From Pedobacter sp. SYSU D00535 (GTDB taxonomy: Bacteria > Bacteroidota > Bacteroidia > Sphingobacteriales > Sphingobacteriaceae): DNA of 64,000 nt. A program made the position numbers and the translations under genes. The stretch covers positions 1 to 64,000 of the forward strand of contig NZ_JAFEWD010000010.1 of the NCBI RefSeq assembly GCF_017355855.1, given 5' to 3'. Shown one piece after another: positions 35,301 through 43,955 of this stretch. Position 1 is the stretch's first letter. Every line of letters begins with the position of its first letter. Below the pieces are notes generated by a model, which was not told where the DNA came from, searched no databases, and saw nothing but the letters and a program-made list of their open reading frames with translations.

Positions 35301-35358
35301 AGAACTTATAGTGGACAGCGGTACTGCGTGAGCAGCGCTACTGCCCGCTATAAGTTCT
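35301..35358. terminator. Long hairpin between convergent genes
   Basis: AGAACTTATAG at 35301-35311 pairs perfectly with CTATAAGTTCT at 35348-35358. The stem continues inward with a few mismatches to about 27 base pairs, with almost no loop. It lies between the convergent Mo-hydroxylase and pectinesterase genes. It has no T run, so it may be a bidirectional terminator or an RNA-processing structure, or a small palindromic repeat. Confidence 0.55.
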
Positions 35359-35366
35359 CATACAAA

Positions 35367-36350
35367 TTAGAAAGCGGGGAAAATCAGGCATTTAACCGCA
35401 GGGACCCATCCATTCAAAACCCTGGCGATCGTATAAGCTTCGGCTTCCTGGTCGGTCAACTGTTTTGCCCAGCTTACACGGGTAGAGAAGTTGCCACGGG
35501 GGCCGTAATTCATATATTCCGCATAACGAGCCTGGTGAAAAGTCTCCTTATTATTCCAGGTAGACCAGCCTTCCGGGCGTACTCCACGATCGATATAACA
35601 GTAGAGGTAAGCTACAGCTGCATCTGGCTGCCAGGGCCGCCCCAACGAAACATTGGTAACGCTGGTGTCCGCCGTAATGGTGCAATCGTAAAAAACATAA
35701 CCATACTGATGTGCTTTGGGAGTGGAAGCTGCAGTAATATGGGAGTTCTTTTTGCAGTGAATCTGGCACTGTTGAAACCAGACAGTTGCGTCGCCGAAAA
35801 TAAAGTCGGTAGTCCCCTCGATGTAACAATTTTTATAAAACTGCCTGCTTTTTCCACTGCTGGGAAATAGAACGTCCTGGTTCCCGAGAAAACGGCAGTT
35901 GACGAAAATAGCTTTGTCTCCTCGTATTTCAACTGCGACAGCCTGTCCTGCCGCAAAGCCCGCATTGTTCTCAAACGTCAGGTTATCAGCGTAAAAATTG
36001 TTGGCGCTAACCAGTAGACTGTAGGAGGTGCGGGTATTGATGGTCTTGCCATCAGCTGTCTTCTTACCTGCGTGATCATCGAAAGTAAGAATAGTTTTGA
36101 AGCGGTCTTCACCCACCAGCGTCACGTGATCCTTGCCTGCAGGCAAGTGGAGCTTCTCTTTGTAAGTGCCGTTTTTAATGTAAATGATGACCTCTCTTTT
36201 ATTGTCCGCAGGAACCTTATTAAATGCATCCTGCACGGTTCTGACGTCACCGCTGCCATCCGCTGCAACCACTATTGTTTTGGGTTTCGCCAATGCATCC
36301 AGAGAAATGAATAAAAGGAAAAGGAGGGTGGAGTTTAAAATCTTACGCAT
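35367..36350 (-). CDS. Secreted pectinesterase (CE8)
   Basis: This 327-residue protein has a signal peptide (1-21). Pectin methylesterase motifs are in order: TVQDAFNKVP and YIKNGTYKEKL (β-helix start), GNQDVLF with Q158/D159, YIEGTTDFIFGDA with nucleophile D182, and LGRPW with R238. It removes methyl esters from homogalacturonan, preparing it for the pectate lyases at 9529 and 23983 and the GH28 enzyme. Its start lies five bases after the stop of the gene at 36356-36883, so the two share a transcript although the upstream gene looks unrelated. Confidence 0.92.
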   Translation of the reverse strand: MRKILNSTLLFLLFISLDALAKPKTIVVAADGSGDVRTVQDAFNKVPADNKREVIIYIKNGTYKEKLHLPAGKDHVTLVGEDRFKTILTFDDHAGKKTADGKTINTRTSYSLLVSANNFYADNLTFENNAGFAAGQAVAVEIRGDKAIFVNCRFLGNQDVLFPSSGKSRQFYKNCYIEGTTDFIFGDATVWFQQCQIHCKKNSHITAASTPKAHQYGYVFYDCTITADTSVTNVSLGRPWQPDAAVAYLYCYIDRGVRPEGWSTWNNKETFHQARYAEYMNYGPRGNFSTRVSWAKQLTDQEAEAYTIARVLNGWVPAVKCLIFPAF

Positions 36351-36355
36351 TACTC

Positions 36356-36883
36356 TTAAGCTCCTTTTTCTCCCACGAACTGGTCTTCTTTAAACTTGAA
36401 AAGCACATTGAAGGTAGTTAGCGAGCCGTAAATCCTGGTGATATATTGCTGGATATTTACTTTTTCCTCGTTTTCAAGATTACTGCTGTTTACGCGCTGT
36501 TCCAGCACTCTCAATCGGTCTCTCACCATCACGATTTTATTAAAAAACTGATCGATCGGAATTTCTTTCGGCGCCAGTCCGGCATTGCCGGGATAAAGCA
36601 CCATTTTCCCGTTTTTCCATTTATCGCCCAAAGGCACCACCTCTGAAACATCCGACCACCTTTGTAACAGTTTCTTTAGCGTTTGCTCCACCTCCCAACT
36701 GCTGATCATGTCTGTGTCGGGAGCCATCTCGTCAAGTATTTCCAGGGGCTCCGTTAGCGGGACTTCTTTGTAGCCGGTATCAATAAATGTTACCAGGTAC
36801 GCATTTGATCGAACGTTTATCACTACCCCTTTCCCGTATTTTTCGTGTTGCACTCTCGATCCGATTCCGATATTTTCTTCCAT
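36356..36883 (-). CDS. KOW-like cytoplasmic protein of unknown function
   Basis: This 175-residue protein begins with VQHEKYGKGVVINV followed by AYLVTFIDTGYKEVPL, a small β-barrel of the kind seen at the C-terminus of UvrD-type helicases and in KOW/SH3-like modules. The rest is helical and charged, with a possible coiled coil at 125-160 (VMVRDRLRVLEQRVNSSNLE). I recognise it as a Bacteroidota conserved hypothetical only. It is co-directional with and just upstream of the pectinesterase. Confidence 0.6.
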   Translation of the reverse strand: MEENIGIGSRVQHEKYGKGVVINVRSNAYLVTFIDTGYKEVPLTEPLEILDEMAPDTDMISSWEVEQTLKKLLQRWSDVSEVVPLGDKWKNGKMVLYPGNAGLAPKEIPIDQFFNKIVMVRDRLRVLEQRVNSSNLENEEKVNIQQYITRIYGSLTTFNVLFKFKEDQFVGEKGA

Positions 36884-36954
36884 TACTTTTTAAATTAGTT
36901 TAGCCGGGGTAAAAGTAAGCGTCAGACGTATAAACTCCAACGCTCCTTAAGGCC

Positions 36955-37167
36955 TCAAGACCCCATTTCTTTGATCTTTTCGCCTATTTTAGCAACATCA
37001 CTGTCGCTGTAACTTCCCTTCTGTGTCTTCCAGCCTTCGGCAGTTTCTTTGATCATAGCTACGATGCTGCCAGATTCGATTAGTGTATATGATTCATTCT
37101 CAGAAACTACTGTAAAAGCTTTTTTTCCAGCTTCAAGCTCAATTTCAAGGTCAAACTCTTTTTTCAT
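36955..37167 (-). CDS. Small conserved hypothetical protein
   Basis: This 70-residue acidic protein begins MKKEFDLEIELEAGKKAFTV. It has a predicted β-strand-rich first half and a short C-terminal helix (DVAKIGEKIKEMGS). There is no signal peptide or known motif. It is read leftward from an AT-rich gap, divergent from the GNAT-like gene at 37318. Confidence 0.55.
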   Translation of the reverse strand: MKKEFDLEIELEAGKKAFTVVSENESYTLIESGSIVAMIKETAEGWKTQKGSYSDSDVAKIGEKIKEMGS

Positions 37168-37317
37168 TTTTTAATCTTTTTTAAGGAATCGTACGTAAAA
37201 GTTTTTGTTTTTGTATTTTTCTCTAGTTTTAAAAATTGTTAAAACTTTTAATAACTATGAAACGAGTGTAGGGGCAGTTTGTATCGACAAATTATATCTC
37301 CCTGAAAACCTGAAACA

Positions 37318-38133
37318 ATGGAAGCTAGCTTAAATAAAGATAACCCGGAAGTACGATTGAGGGCTTTCCGGGCAGTAGATGATCAGCATGCCTGTGAGCT
37401 TTTTGTGCAGGGGCATGAGCACGTACTTGCAAGTATTGGTGTTACAAAAGTTACTTCTTCAAAAAATGGCTGGATATCTAATCCGGGTGCTTTTGTGTTG
37501 ATCGTGGAGTCGTTGGATGGAAGTAAGGTATACGGCGGAGCACGGGTGCATGTGTCGGGAGGTTCGGAGCTTCTACCGTTAGAACAGGCAACAGGAGCTA
37601 TCGACCCTAACGTTTTTGAACTCGTTTGGAAGCATGCACAATATGGTGCGGGGGAGTTATGCGGGCTTTGGAATTCTAGAGAAATTGCCGGATACGGCAT
37701 TGGAAGTATCTTCCTGATCCGTGCAGCAGTGGCCATCGCCACCCAAATAGGCTTAAAATCCCTTTTTGCTCTCTGTGCGCCGTATACCGTTAAGCCTGTA
37801 GAAAGCGTAGGAATGCATCTTGAACCATCTGTGGGTAAGGATGGGACTTTCTATTATCCAAAACAAGATCTTGTTGCTACCACTATGGTCGTTACGGATC
37901 TGGATACTTTAAAGACTGCGGAACCGGAACACCGCGAGGCCATCTTCGCAATTCGGAATAATTTTAATACTACCCGGCTGGAAACTTTGCGGAACAAAGA
38001 GATCACGATTCACTATGAAACAAAGATTCCGAATTTAGATCAATGGGACCTGAACCAAATTATTTCAAATGCGTATACAAACTTCCTGAGCGCAAAGCCT
38101 GACACATCGAAGGCGAGTTTTCCATTTGGCTAG
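37318..38133 (+). CDS. GNAT-like acyltransferase, first gene of the ThiF/kinase cluster
   Basis: This 271-residue protein's first 170 residues look like a GNAT fold: RLRAFRAVDDQHACELFVQG (strand 1/helix 1), then ELCGLWNSREIAGYGIGSIF in the position of the acyl-CoA pyrophosphate loop, followed by a long helix AAVAIATQIGLKSLFAL and CAPYTVKPVESVGM. The wide spacing recalls autoinducer-synthase-like members more than protein acetylases, but no specific family is assigned. It is followed 35 bases later by a ThiF-type gene. A role in making a small acylated product with the E1-like partner is inferred from context. Confidence 0.6.
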   Translation: MEASLNKDNPEVRLRAFRAVDDQHACELFVQGHEHVLASIGVTKVTSSKNGWISNPGAFVLIVESLDGSKVYGGARVHVSGGSELLPLEQATGAIDPNVFELVWKHAQYGAGELCGLWNSREIAGYGIGSIFLIRAAVAIATQIGLKSLFALCAPYTVKPVESVGMHLEPSVGKDGTFYYPKQDLVATTMVVTDLDTLKTAEPEHREAIFAIRNNFNTTRLETLRNKEITIHYETKIPNLDQWDLNQIISNAYTNFLSAKPDTSKASFPFG

Positions 38134-38168
38134 ACAGGTTTCGGTGTTTTTCTGGTGGTGTAAGGGGA

Positions 38169-39248
38169 ATGTGTGATGAAATGAAAGACGTTTATTTACC
38201 TATAATTCTGAGATTGGAGCACGCCTCCGAACGATCTACTTTTGAGAGCTTATATCAGGATAGAGATACTATCTCTGTCTATGATGAAATTTTCTCTCAA
38301 CTGAAAGAGCTGATCAAGATCAGCCACCCCTCCAGGAAAATTGCCGAAGAAGAGTATCCATTATTAATTGAAGAGCATCTTGCAGGAAGAAGGATAGAAG
38401 AGTACGGCGTGTGGGTGTATTACCCCTGGAGTAGAAGATTGGTACATTTGCTTGATGAAGACGAATTTGTGGAGGTGCGCACAAACAGAAACAGAAATAA
38501 AATTACACGCGAGGAGCAGGATATTCTAAGAGCGAAAAAAATCGGTGTGGGTGGTTTGTCGGTAGGTCAGTCTATTGCGCTAACGCTTGCTATGGAACGG
38601 ACCTGCGGGGAAATAAGGCTCGCAGATTTCGATACTGCTGAACTGAGTAACCTGAACAGAATACGTGCCGGCGTGCACAACCTTGGCTTAAGCAAGACCA
38701 TCATTGCTGCCCGAGAGATTGCAGAGATCGACCCCTTTATTAAAGTGCGTATTTTCAACGACGGGCTTACCGAGAATAATCTTTCTGATATCTTTTTGTC
38801 GGGAGGAAAGCTCGATCTTTTTGTGGAGGTATGCGATGGAATTCAAATGAAGCTAACCAGCCGTTTGAAAGCAAAGGAGCTACAAATTCCGGTGGTGATG
38901 GATACTAATGACCGCGGCATGCTGGATGTGGAACGATTTGACCTGGAACCGGAAAGACCGATACTTCATGGATTTCTTGAACACTTTATCGGAGATGGAG
39001 CCATTACGGTAACAGATGAAAACCGGGGACAAATAGTAGGGGCGATCCTTAATTTCGAGACTCTTTCTGAAAGGATGAAACTATCTATGGCAGAGATCGG
39101 TAAAACGATTAACACCTGGCCTCAGTTAGCTTCATCAGTGGTGTTGGGAGGCGCGATAACAACTGACATTTGCCGCCGGATATTACTAGATCAGCATTCG
39201 GCATCAGGTCGCTATTATGTGGACCTGGATGAACTATTAAAAGATTGA
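38169..39248 (+). CDS. ThiF/E1-like adenylyltransferase of the Rv1355c (MoeY-like) type
   Basis: In this 359-residue protein, an N-terminal domain (1-120) with GVWVYYPWSRRLVHLLDEDE is followed by the E1 Rossmann fold: nucleotide loop G126-V-G-G-L-S-V-G133, DFD (153-155), SNLNR with R164, K176, and the C222-D223 segment. This N-terminal domain plus ThiF is the arrangement in mycobacterial Rv1355c (MoeY), but the nitroreductase-like half of that protein is missing. No CxxC zinc pairs are present. E1-like enzymes adenylate carboxyl groups, of small proteins or of small molecules. The partner here is unknown; the adjacent GNAT-like protein is the obvious candidate co-worker. Confidence 0.75.
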   Translation: MCDEMKDVYLPIILRLEHASERSTFESLYQDRDTISVYDEIFSQLKELIKISHPSRKIAEEEYPLLIEEHLAGRRIEEYGVWVYYPWSRRLVHLLDEDEFVEVRTNRNRNKITREEQDILRAKKIGVGGLSVGQSIALTLAMERTCGEIRLADFDTAELSNLNRIRAGVHNLGLSKTIIAAREIAEIDPFIKVRIFNDGLTENNLSDIFLSGGKLDLFVEVCDGIQMKLTSRLKAKELQIPVVMDTNDRGMLDVERFDLEPERPILHGFLEHFIGDGAITVTDENRGQIVGAILNFETLSERMKLSMAEIGKTINTWPQLASSVVLGGAITTDICRRILLDQHSASGRYYVDLDELLKD

Positions 39249-39291
39249 AATTGCTAAATAACGCCTGGACCTTTTAGTAAAAAACAAATTA

Positions 39292-41454
39292 ATGATTAAT
39301 TCAAAAAACGTCTTCCTGGCATTCTGCCTGATGCTATTTGCAGTGCAGCTGTTTGGACAGGATAAAACAATCTATTTCTCAAAAGCACTTCAACAGGATT
39401 TCATTGGGGAAAGCGTCTATGTTTTCCAGGACCGTAGTTCCAGCCTGAGCTTTAAAGAGATCGAACAGCAGGATTCCTTGTTCAAGCCCAGCCTGGTCAA
39501 GGTGCCTAACTTTGGGGTTTCCTCCTACGACAGCTGGATCCGGTTTACGGTGGTAAACGATCTTGATCTTAATAAGATGACGATCAATATCTCTAATCCC
39601 ATTATCGATGAGGTAACTTTATACATCAAAAAGAACGGGAACGTAGATAGTATCAAAACAAGCAACTACCAGTCGTTCAAAAAAAGACCGTACAAACACC
39701 AGTATTACTTATTCGATATTCCGTTGAAGAAAGGCGAAACAGCGGAGTGTTATCTCAAACTAGAAAGCAACCAGCAGATCCTGGCGCCAATTAGTATAGG
39801 TAACGATACCAGAATTATCTCTGAAATAAGTATTTCCGACACCAGAACGGGGCTTTACCTAGGCATTATGTTGGTGATGCTGCTCTATAACCTGTTTATC
39901 TACTTCACCACTAAAGACAGGGATTACCTGGTTTATTGTCACTATATTTTCTGGGTTACCTTAACTCAGGCAACGCTGTTGGGTTACTCGTACCGTTTCC
40001 TATGGCCGGAAAATTTGTGGATGGCCGAAAATATGGTGATTATATGCGGTGCAATGTCCGGGATTGCCACCATTATTTTTTCGATCTCCTTTCTTCGGAC
40101 ACGGAAGTTTTCACCAGGTCTTAGTAAGGTACTCTTTGCCACCATTGCCATGTATGTTCTTGCCCTAGTAGTGCTGCTTTTCGGAGCCAAACCGACTGCT
40201 TTTCAAATCGTAAACGTCAATGCAGCCTTGGTTTCACTCCTTATTATGTATACGGCCTGGCATATTTACCGCAAGAACTACGCACCAGCCAGATACTTTC
40301 TTCTCAGCTGGACTATATTTTTCCTTAGTATTTTGATCTTTGTTTCTAAGGATTACGGTGCTGTTCCCTATAATGCATTTACCATACATTCGGTGGAGAT
40401 AGGCTCGGCACTTGAGGCCGTATTCCTTTCTTTTGCACTCGCTGGGAAAATTAATATCCTTAAAAAAGAGAAAGAAGCATCGCAGGCAGAAGCGCTGGCA
40501 ATCGCTAAAGAAAATGAGCGTATCATACGTGAGCAGAATGTAATTCTCGAAGCGAAAGTCCATGAACGGACCGCAGAACTTGAAGAATCAAATAAAGAGT
40601 TGAACATTACTTTAGAAGACCTGAAACAGGCGCAGTCGCAACTTGTTGAGTCTGAAAAGATGGCTTCGCTCGGTCAGTTGACTGCCGGCATCGCACATGA
40701 AATTAATAACCCAATAAACTTCGTAACCTCCAATGTCACACCTCTTAAACGAGACGTCGAAATGCTGATCGATACATTAAATACTATCGAGCAAGTGGGG
40801 CTATCTGAGGCGCCGCCGGAAGAGAAGCGCAGGCATATCGAAGAATACAAGGAAGAAATGGATTTCGACTATCTTAAAACCGAGATAAGTTATCTTCTTA
40901 AAGGAATACATGAGGGAGCGTCCAGAACCGCGGAAATAGTAAAAGGATTGCGAATTTTTTCACGGGTGGATGAAGATGATCTTAAAAGGGCAGATATTAA
41001 CGAGGGCCTTGATTCAACATTAGTTATCGTGAATAATCTGCTAAACAAGATAAATCTGGTTAAAGAGTACGAAGTGTTACCGCTCGCTGAGTGTTACCCC
41101 GGAAAGCTTAACCAGGTGTTCCTCAACATCATCACCAATGCCATTCATGCTATCAATAGCAAGTTCCATGGTGAAGCAGGTGGCGAACTTTATATAAAGA
41201 CACATGCCGATCAGCACTCTGTTTTTATTACATTTAAAGATAATGGAACTGGGATGGATGATAAGACGATGAAAAAGATATTCGAGCCGTTCTTTACCAC
41301 GAAAGAAGTGGGCGAAGGAACAGGCCTGGGGATGTCCATTGCATACAACACTATAAAGAAACACAACGGGCAGATTAAATTATCATCAGAAGTTGGGAAG
41401 GGAACCGAGTTCGTAATCCAAATTCCCGTTATTCACGAAATAGTAACAACTTAA
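39292..41454 (+). CDS. 7TMR-DISM sensor histidine kinase
   Basis: This 720-residue protein has a signal peptide (1-23), a periplasmic 7TMR-DISMED2 domain (about 30-165: VPNFGVSSYDSWIRFTV), seven membrane helices (about 180-385), and a coiled coil (390-450: RIIREQNVILEAKVHERTAE). The kinase core has H469 in GIAHEINNPINFV and ATPase motifs FKDNGTGMDDKT and GEGTGLGMSIAYN. DISMED2 domains resemble carbohydrate- or small-ligand-binding modules. It lies 43 bases after the ThiF gene and upstream of two receiver-containing genes, so it is a plausible receptor for whatever the GNAT/ThiF pair makes. Confidence 0.88.
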   Translation: MINSKNVFLAFCLMLFAVQLFGQDKTIYFSKALQQDFIGESVYVFQDRSSSLSFKEIEQQDSLFKPSLVKVPNFGVSSYDSWIRFTVVNDLDLNKMTINISNPIIDEVTLYIKKNGNVDSIKTSNYQSFKKRPYKHQYYLFDIPLKKGETAECYLKLESNQQILAPISIGNDTRIISEISISDTRTGLYLGIMLVMLLYNLFIYFTTKDRDYLVYCHYIFWVTLTQATLLGYSYRFLWPENLWMAENMVIICGAMSGIATIIFSISFLRTRKFSPGLSKVLFATIAMYVLALVVLLFGAKPTAFQIVNVNAALVSLLIMYTAWHIYRKNYAPARYFLLSWTIFFLSILIFVSKDYGAVPYNAFTIHSVEIGSALEAVFLSFALAGKINILKKEKEASQAEALAIAKENERIIREQNVILEAKVHERTAELEESNKELNITLEDLKQAQSQLVESEKMASLGQLTAGIAHEINNPINFVTSNVTPLKRDVEMLIDTLNTIEQVGLSEAPPEEKRRHIEEYKEEMDFDYLKTEISYLLKGIHEGASRTAEIVKGLRIFSRVDEDDLKRADINEGLDSTLVIVNNLLNKINLVKEYEVLPLAECYPGKLNQVFLNIITNAIHAINSKFHGEAGGELYIKTHADQHSVFITFKDNGTGMDDKTMKKIFEPFFTTKEVGEGTGLGMSIAYNTIKKHNGQIKLSSEVGKGTEFVIQIPVIHEIVTT

Positions 41455-41530
41455 TTAGAGCGCTGTAGTATAAAGTCTAACTATTTGCTGAAAAAAGTCA
41501 AAAATACCGGCTCAACGCCAAGCTATAACT

Positions 41531-42616
41531 ATGCCCGACAAAATTAAGGTTTTATACATCGATGACGAGTTAAACAACTTGGTAGGCTTCAAAGCCTCCT
41601 TTAGATTTAGTTATCATGTATATACCGCAATAAACACTACCGAAGCAGTTGAAATACTGTCTGCCCAACAGGATATCAGAATCATCTTCTGCGACCAGCG
41701 GATGCCTGATAAAACCGGGGTAGAGTTTTTTGAGGAGATCAGGAGCCATTTTCCTCACCCCATACGCATATTGCTAACTGCTTACGCGGATATAGAAGCC
41801 GTTATTTCAGCAATCAATAGGGGCCATATCTTCAGATATGTTAAAAAGCCCTGGGTCGAGGCTGATATCATTTCTGCCATTGAAGAAGGAAACAAGTTTT
41901 TTATGGCGAATTCTATGCTTGCTGTCAAGAACGACGAACTGCAGAAGGCCTATAATGAGCTCGACAAGTTCGCCTATAGTGTTAGCCATGATATTCGCGG
42001 GCCTTTATCCGGTATCCTTGGGGCTATCAGGGTGGTGAGGCATTTAGACGATATCAAGGACATCAAGGAGATGTTGTACCTGATGGAAAATTCGGTGAAA
42101 AAGCTGGATACGTTTATCTTAAGTGTGCATGATTACTATAATCTTCAGCGGGGGGAACTTCAGATTAAAGAGATCGACATAAACTATCTTTTTAAAGACT
42201 TGGAAGACCTCTTTCGGGTGTCCATCACTGCCAATCAGATTAGCTTCATTACCAAAGTGAATCAACATGCTGCTTTCCGATGTGATGAAATGACGCTGAA
42301 GCTTATATTGAATAATTTGATAGCCAATGCGGTGAAGTATCAGCGTCTTAACTGCGACCAAAAGATGGTGGAGCTCACTGCTAATGTAGAAAGGACAAGT
42401 GCCACTTTCATCATAAAAGATAATGGAATTGGGATAGAAGAAAAACATATTACTGAAATTTTCAATTTGTTTTACCGTGCTACCTCGCAGGAGTCGGGGT
42501 CGGGCTTTGGGTTATATAATGTTAAAGACGCACTCTTGAAACTGAACGGGGATATTAAAGTGAGTTCAGTAGTTGATGAAGGGACAATTTTTACAGTAAC
42601 AATTCCGAGTAAGTAA
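41531..42616 (+). CDS. Receiver-histidine kinase
   Basis: In this 361-residue cytoplasmic protein, receiver 1-118 has D11/D12, phospho-acceptor D55 (CDQRMPD) and KKPW lysine. A coiled linker leads to a HisKA-type helix with H153 in SVSHDIRGPL, and HATPase_c has KDNGIGIEEKH and GSGFGLYNVKDAL. It can both receive phosphate from the DISM kinase and phosphorylate the receiver encoded next door. One base separates it from the next gene. Its receiver is a close relative of the protein at 43097. Confidence 0.87.
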   Translation: MPDKIKVLYIDDELNNLVGFKASFRFSYHVYTAINTTEAVEILSAQQDIRIIFCDQRMPDKTGVEFFEEIRSHFPHPIRILLTAYADIEAVISAINRGHIFRYVKKPWVEADIISAIEEGNKFFMANSMLAVKNDELQKAYNELDKFAYSVSHDIRGPLSGILGAIRVVRHLDDIKDIKEMLYLMENSVKKLDTFILSVHDYYNLQRGELQIKEIDINYLFKDLEDLFRVSITANQISFITKVNQHAAFRCDEMTLKLILNNLIANAVKYQRLNCDQKMVELTANVERTSATFIIKDNGIGIEEKHITEIFNLFYRATSQESGSGFGLYNVKDALLKLNGDIKVSSVVDEGTIFTVTIPSK

Positions 42617-42617
42617 G

Positions 42618-43028
42618 ATGGCGGAGATTAAAACAAACTTTATTGTAATAGACGATAGCGAGCTGGATTGTTTTATTGCTGAAAAAATGATCAGGCATAC
42701 GGGGAAATGTGGCACCGTAATTAGCTTTAATACTGCGGCGGAAGCGCTGGAGTATGTTAAAAACAGGGAAGTAGATGATGATGAGGACTGTCGTACCGTC
42801 TTAATTCTTGACGTACTCATGCCCTTGATGAGCGGCTTCGCCTTTGTGGAAGAATTTGAGAAACTCCCTCATTCTATTCAAGACCGGTACTTTATTGTCG
42901 CTTTAACATCTTCCATGAACCGTAATGACATGGATAAAATCAAAAGCTACCGATCGGTAAGGCTTTTGCTTGACAAACCAATTACGTCCGAAGCTATCTC
43001 AGCGTTTATAGCTGCAGATAAACTATAG
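42618..43028 (+). CDS. Single-domain response regulator
   Basis: In this 136-residue CheY-like receiver, the acidic pair is D12-D13, the phospho-acceptor is D65 in ILDVLMPLMSG, the switch Thr/Ser is ALTSS, and the Lys is in LLDKPI. There is no output domain. It starts one base after the receiver-kinase stop and is followed by a strong terminator, so it is the end of the signalling operon. It may act as phosphate shuttle or sink. Confidence 0.87.
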   Translation: MAEIKTNFIVIDDSELDCFIAEKMIRHTGKCGTVISFNTAAEALEYVKNREVDDDEDCRTVLILDVLMPLMSGFAFVEEFEKLPHSIQDRYFIVALTSSMNRNDMDKIKSYRSVRLLLDKPITSEAISAFIAADKL

Positions 43029-43051
43029 CAACTGCCTGGTCAGGTGCAATT

Positions 43052-43085
43052 AAAAAAGGCTTGTCGTTGCGACAAGCCTTTTTTT
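43052..43085 (+). terminator. Terminator of the signalling operon
   Basis: A perfect 11-base-pair stem (AAGGCTTGTCG / CGACAAGCCTT) with a 3-base loop is flanked by A and T runs. It also serves the convergent gene ending at 43097. Confidence 0.9.
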
Positions 43086-43096
43086 GTTGTTCGACT

Positions 43097-43561
43097 TCAG
43101 GATAGTAATTTCTGCCGGAGCAAAAACTCAAGCTGATCGTTAGAAACGCATAGCTTGTCATTCATCTCTTTAATATCCTGACGTTCTTTGTAAACCTCGA
43201 AAGCCCTTTCGATCGAAACAGAAAGCTCTTCCTCGTTCCACGGTTTTGCGAGATAATGGAATATTTTTCCTTTGTTTACAGCATCTACAACAGCATTCAT
43301 GTCTGCATACCCTGTAAGCAGGAGACGCATCGGATCAGGATATTTTTCCAGAACCTTCTCCAGAAATTCCACGCCCGTCATGTTCGGCATACGTTGATCT
43401 GTAATAATAACTTCAATCGGTTTAGATTCTATAATCTTCATCGCCTCGTCGCCACTCAGCGCGATAAACACATTATACTTTAGTCTGAAAGTCGCCTTAA
43501 AGGAAATAAGGTTGTTCTCTTCGTCGTCAACGTAAAGTATGTTAATTTTTTTGTTTGACAT
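43097..43561 (-). CDS. Response regulator with C-terminal coiled coil
   Basis: I place the start at ATG 43561 (154 residues: MSNKKINILYVDDEENN); a longer frame from 43609 adds 16 unlikely residues. Receiver motifs are D12-D13, D55 in ITDQRMPNMTGVEFLE, and AKPW. It ends in a charged helix (ERAFEVYKERQDIKEMNDKL) that may dimerise. The receiver closely resembles that of the gene at 41531, suggesting duplication. It is convergent to the operon and probably part of the same circuit. Confidence 0.83.
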   Translation of the reverse strand: MSNKKINILYVDDEENNLISFKATFRLKYNVFIALSGDEAMKIIESKPIEVIITDQRMPNMTGVEFLEKVLEKYPDPMRLLLTGYADMNAVVDAVNKGKIFHYLAKPWNEEELSVSIERAFEVYKERQDIKEMNDKLCVSNDQLEFLLRQKLLS

Positions 43562-43738
43562 TAATAAGCAATTAAAAGAATCCTGGGAAAGGAGAAAAGA
43601 CCTCTCCAATAAAAAACTTGTACGGTAATGTTACAAAAAAAGTTTTATTCATTCAATAAATCAACGCCAATATAAAAGTCGCAGAAACTTAATAAGATAA
43701 GCCTTGTTAAAAATAAATCTAACTAAGAAAAACATAAT

Positions 43739-43927
43739 ATGGCAGAACTACATGTACAACGGAAGCCTCGCAGCTCATGGTGGCTGTGGCTTATCATTAT
43801 CCTCGTTATTGCGGCTCTCGTTTATTTCTTATACACTAACTATTATCAAACCGGTACAAACCCAATAAGCAGCTTGCTTCACCTGACACCTGTTGATTCG
43901 GAAGCGAAGGCTGAACTCATACTATAG
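43739..43927 (+). CDS. Small single-pass membrane protein
   Basis: This 62-residue protein has a basic start (AELHVQRKPRSSWW), one membrane helix (LWLIIILVIAALVYFLY) and a short polar tail. It lies 28 bases before the PRC-barrel gene and in the same direction, so it is likely co-transcribed. It is of a type common next to stress proteins in this phylum; function unknown. Confidence 0.65.
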   Translation: MAELHVQRKPRSSWWLWLIIILVIAALVYFLYTNYYQTGTNPISSLLHLTPVDSEAKAELIL

Positions 43928-43955
43928 CTTTGCTTGTACCTTAAAATTTGAAATT

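Noticed and set aside
35328-35870. 180-residue plus-strand frame over the pectinesterase gene
   Set aside because: Antisense shadow; the minus-strand pectinesterase has all catalytic motifs.
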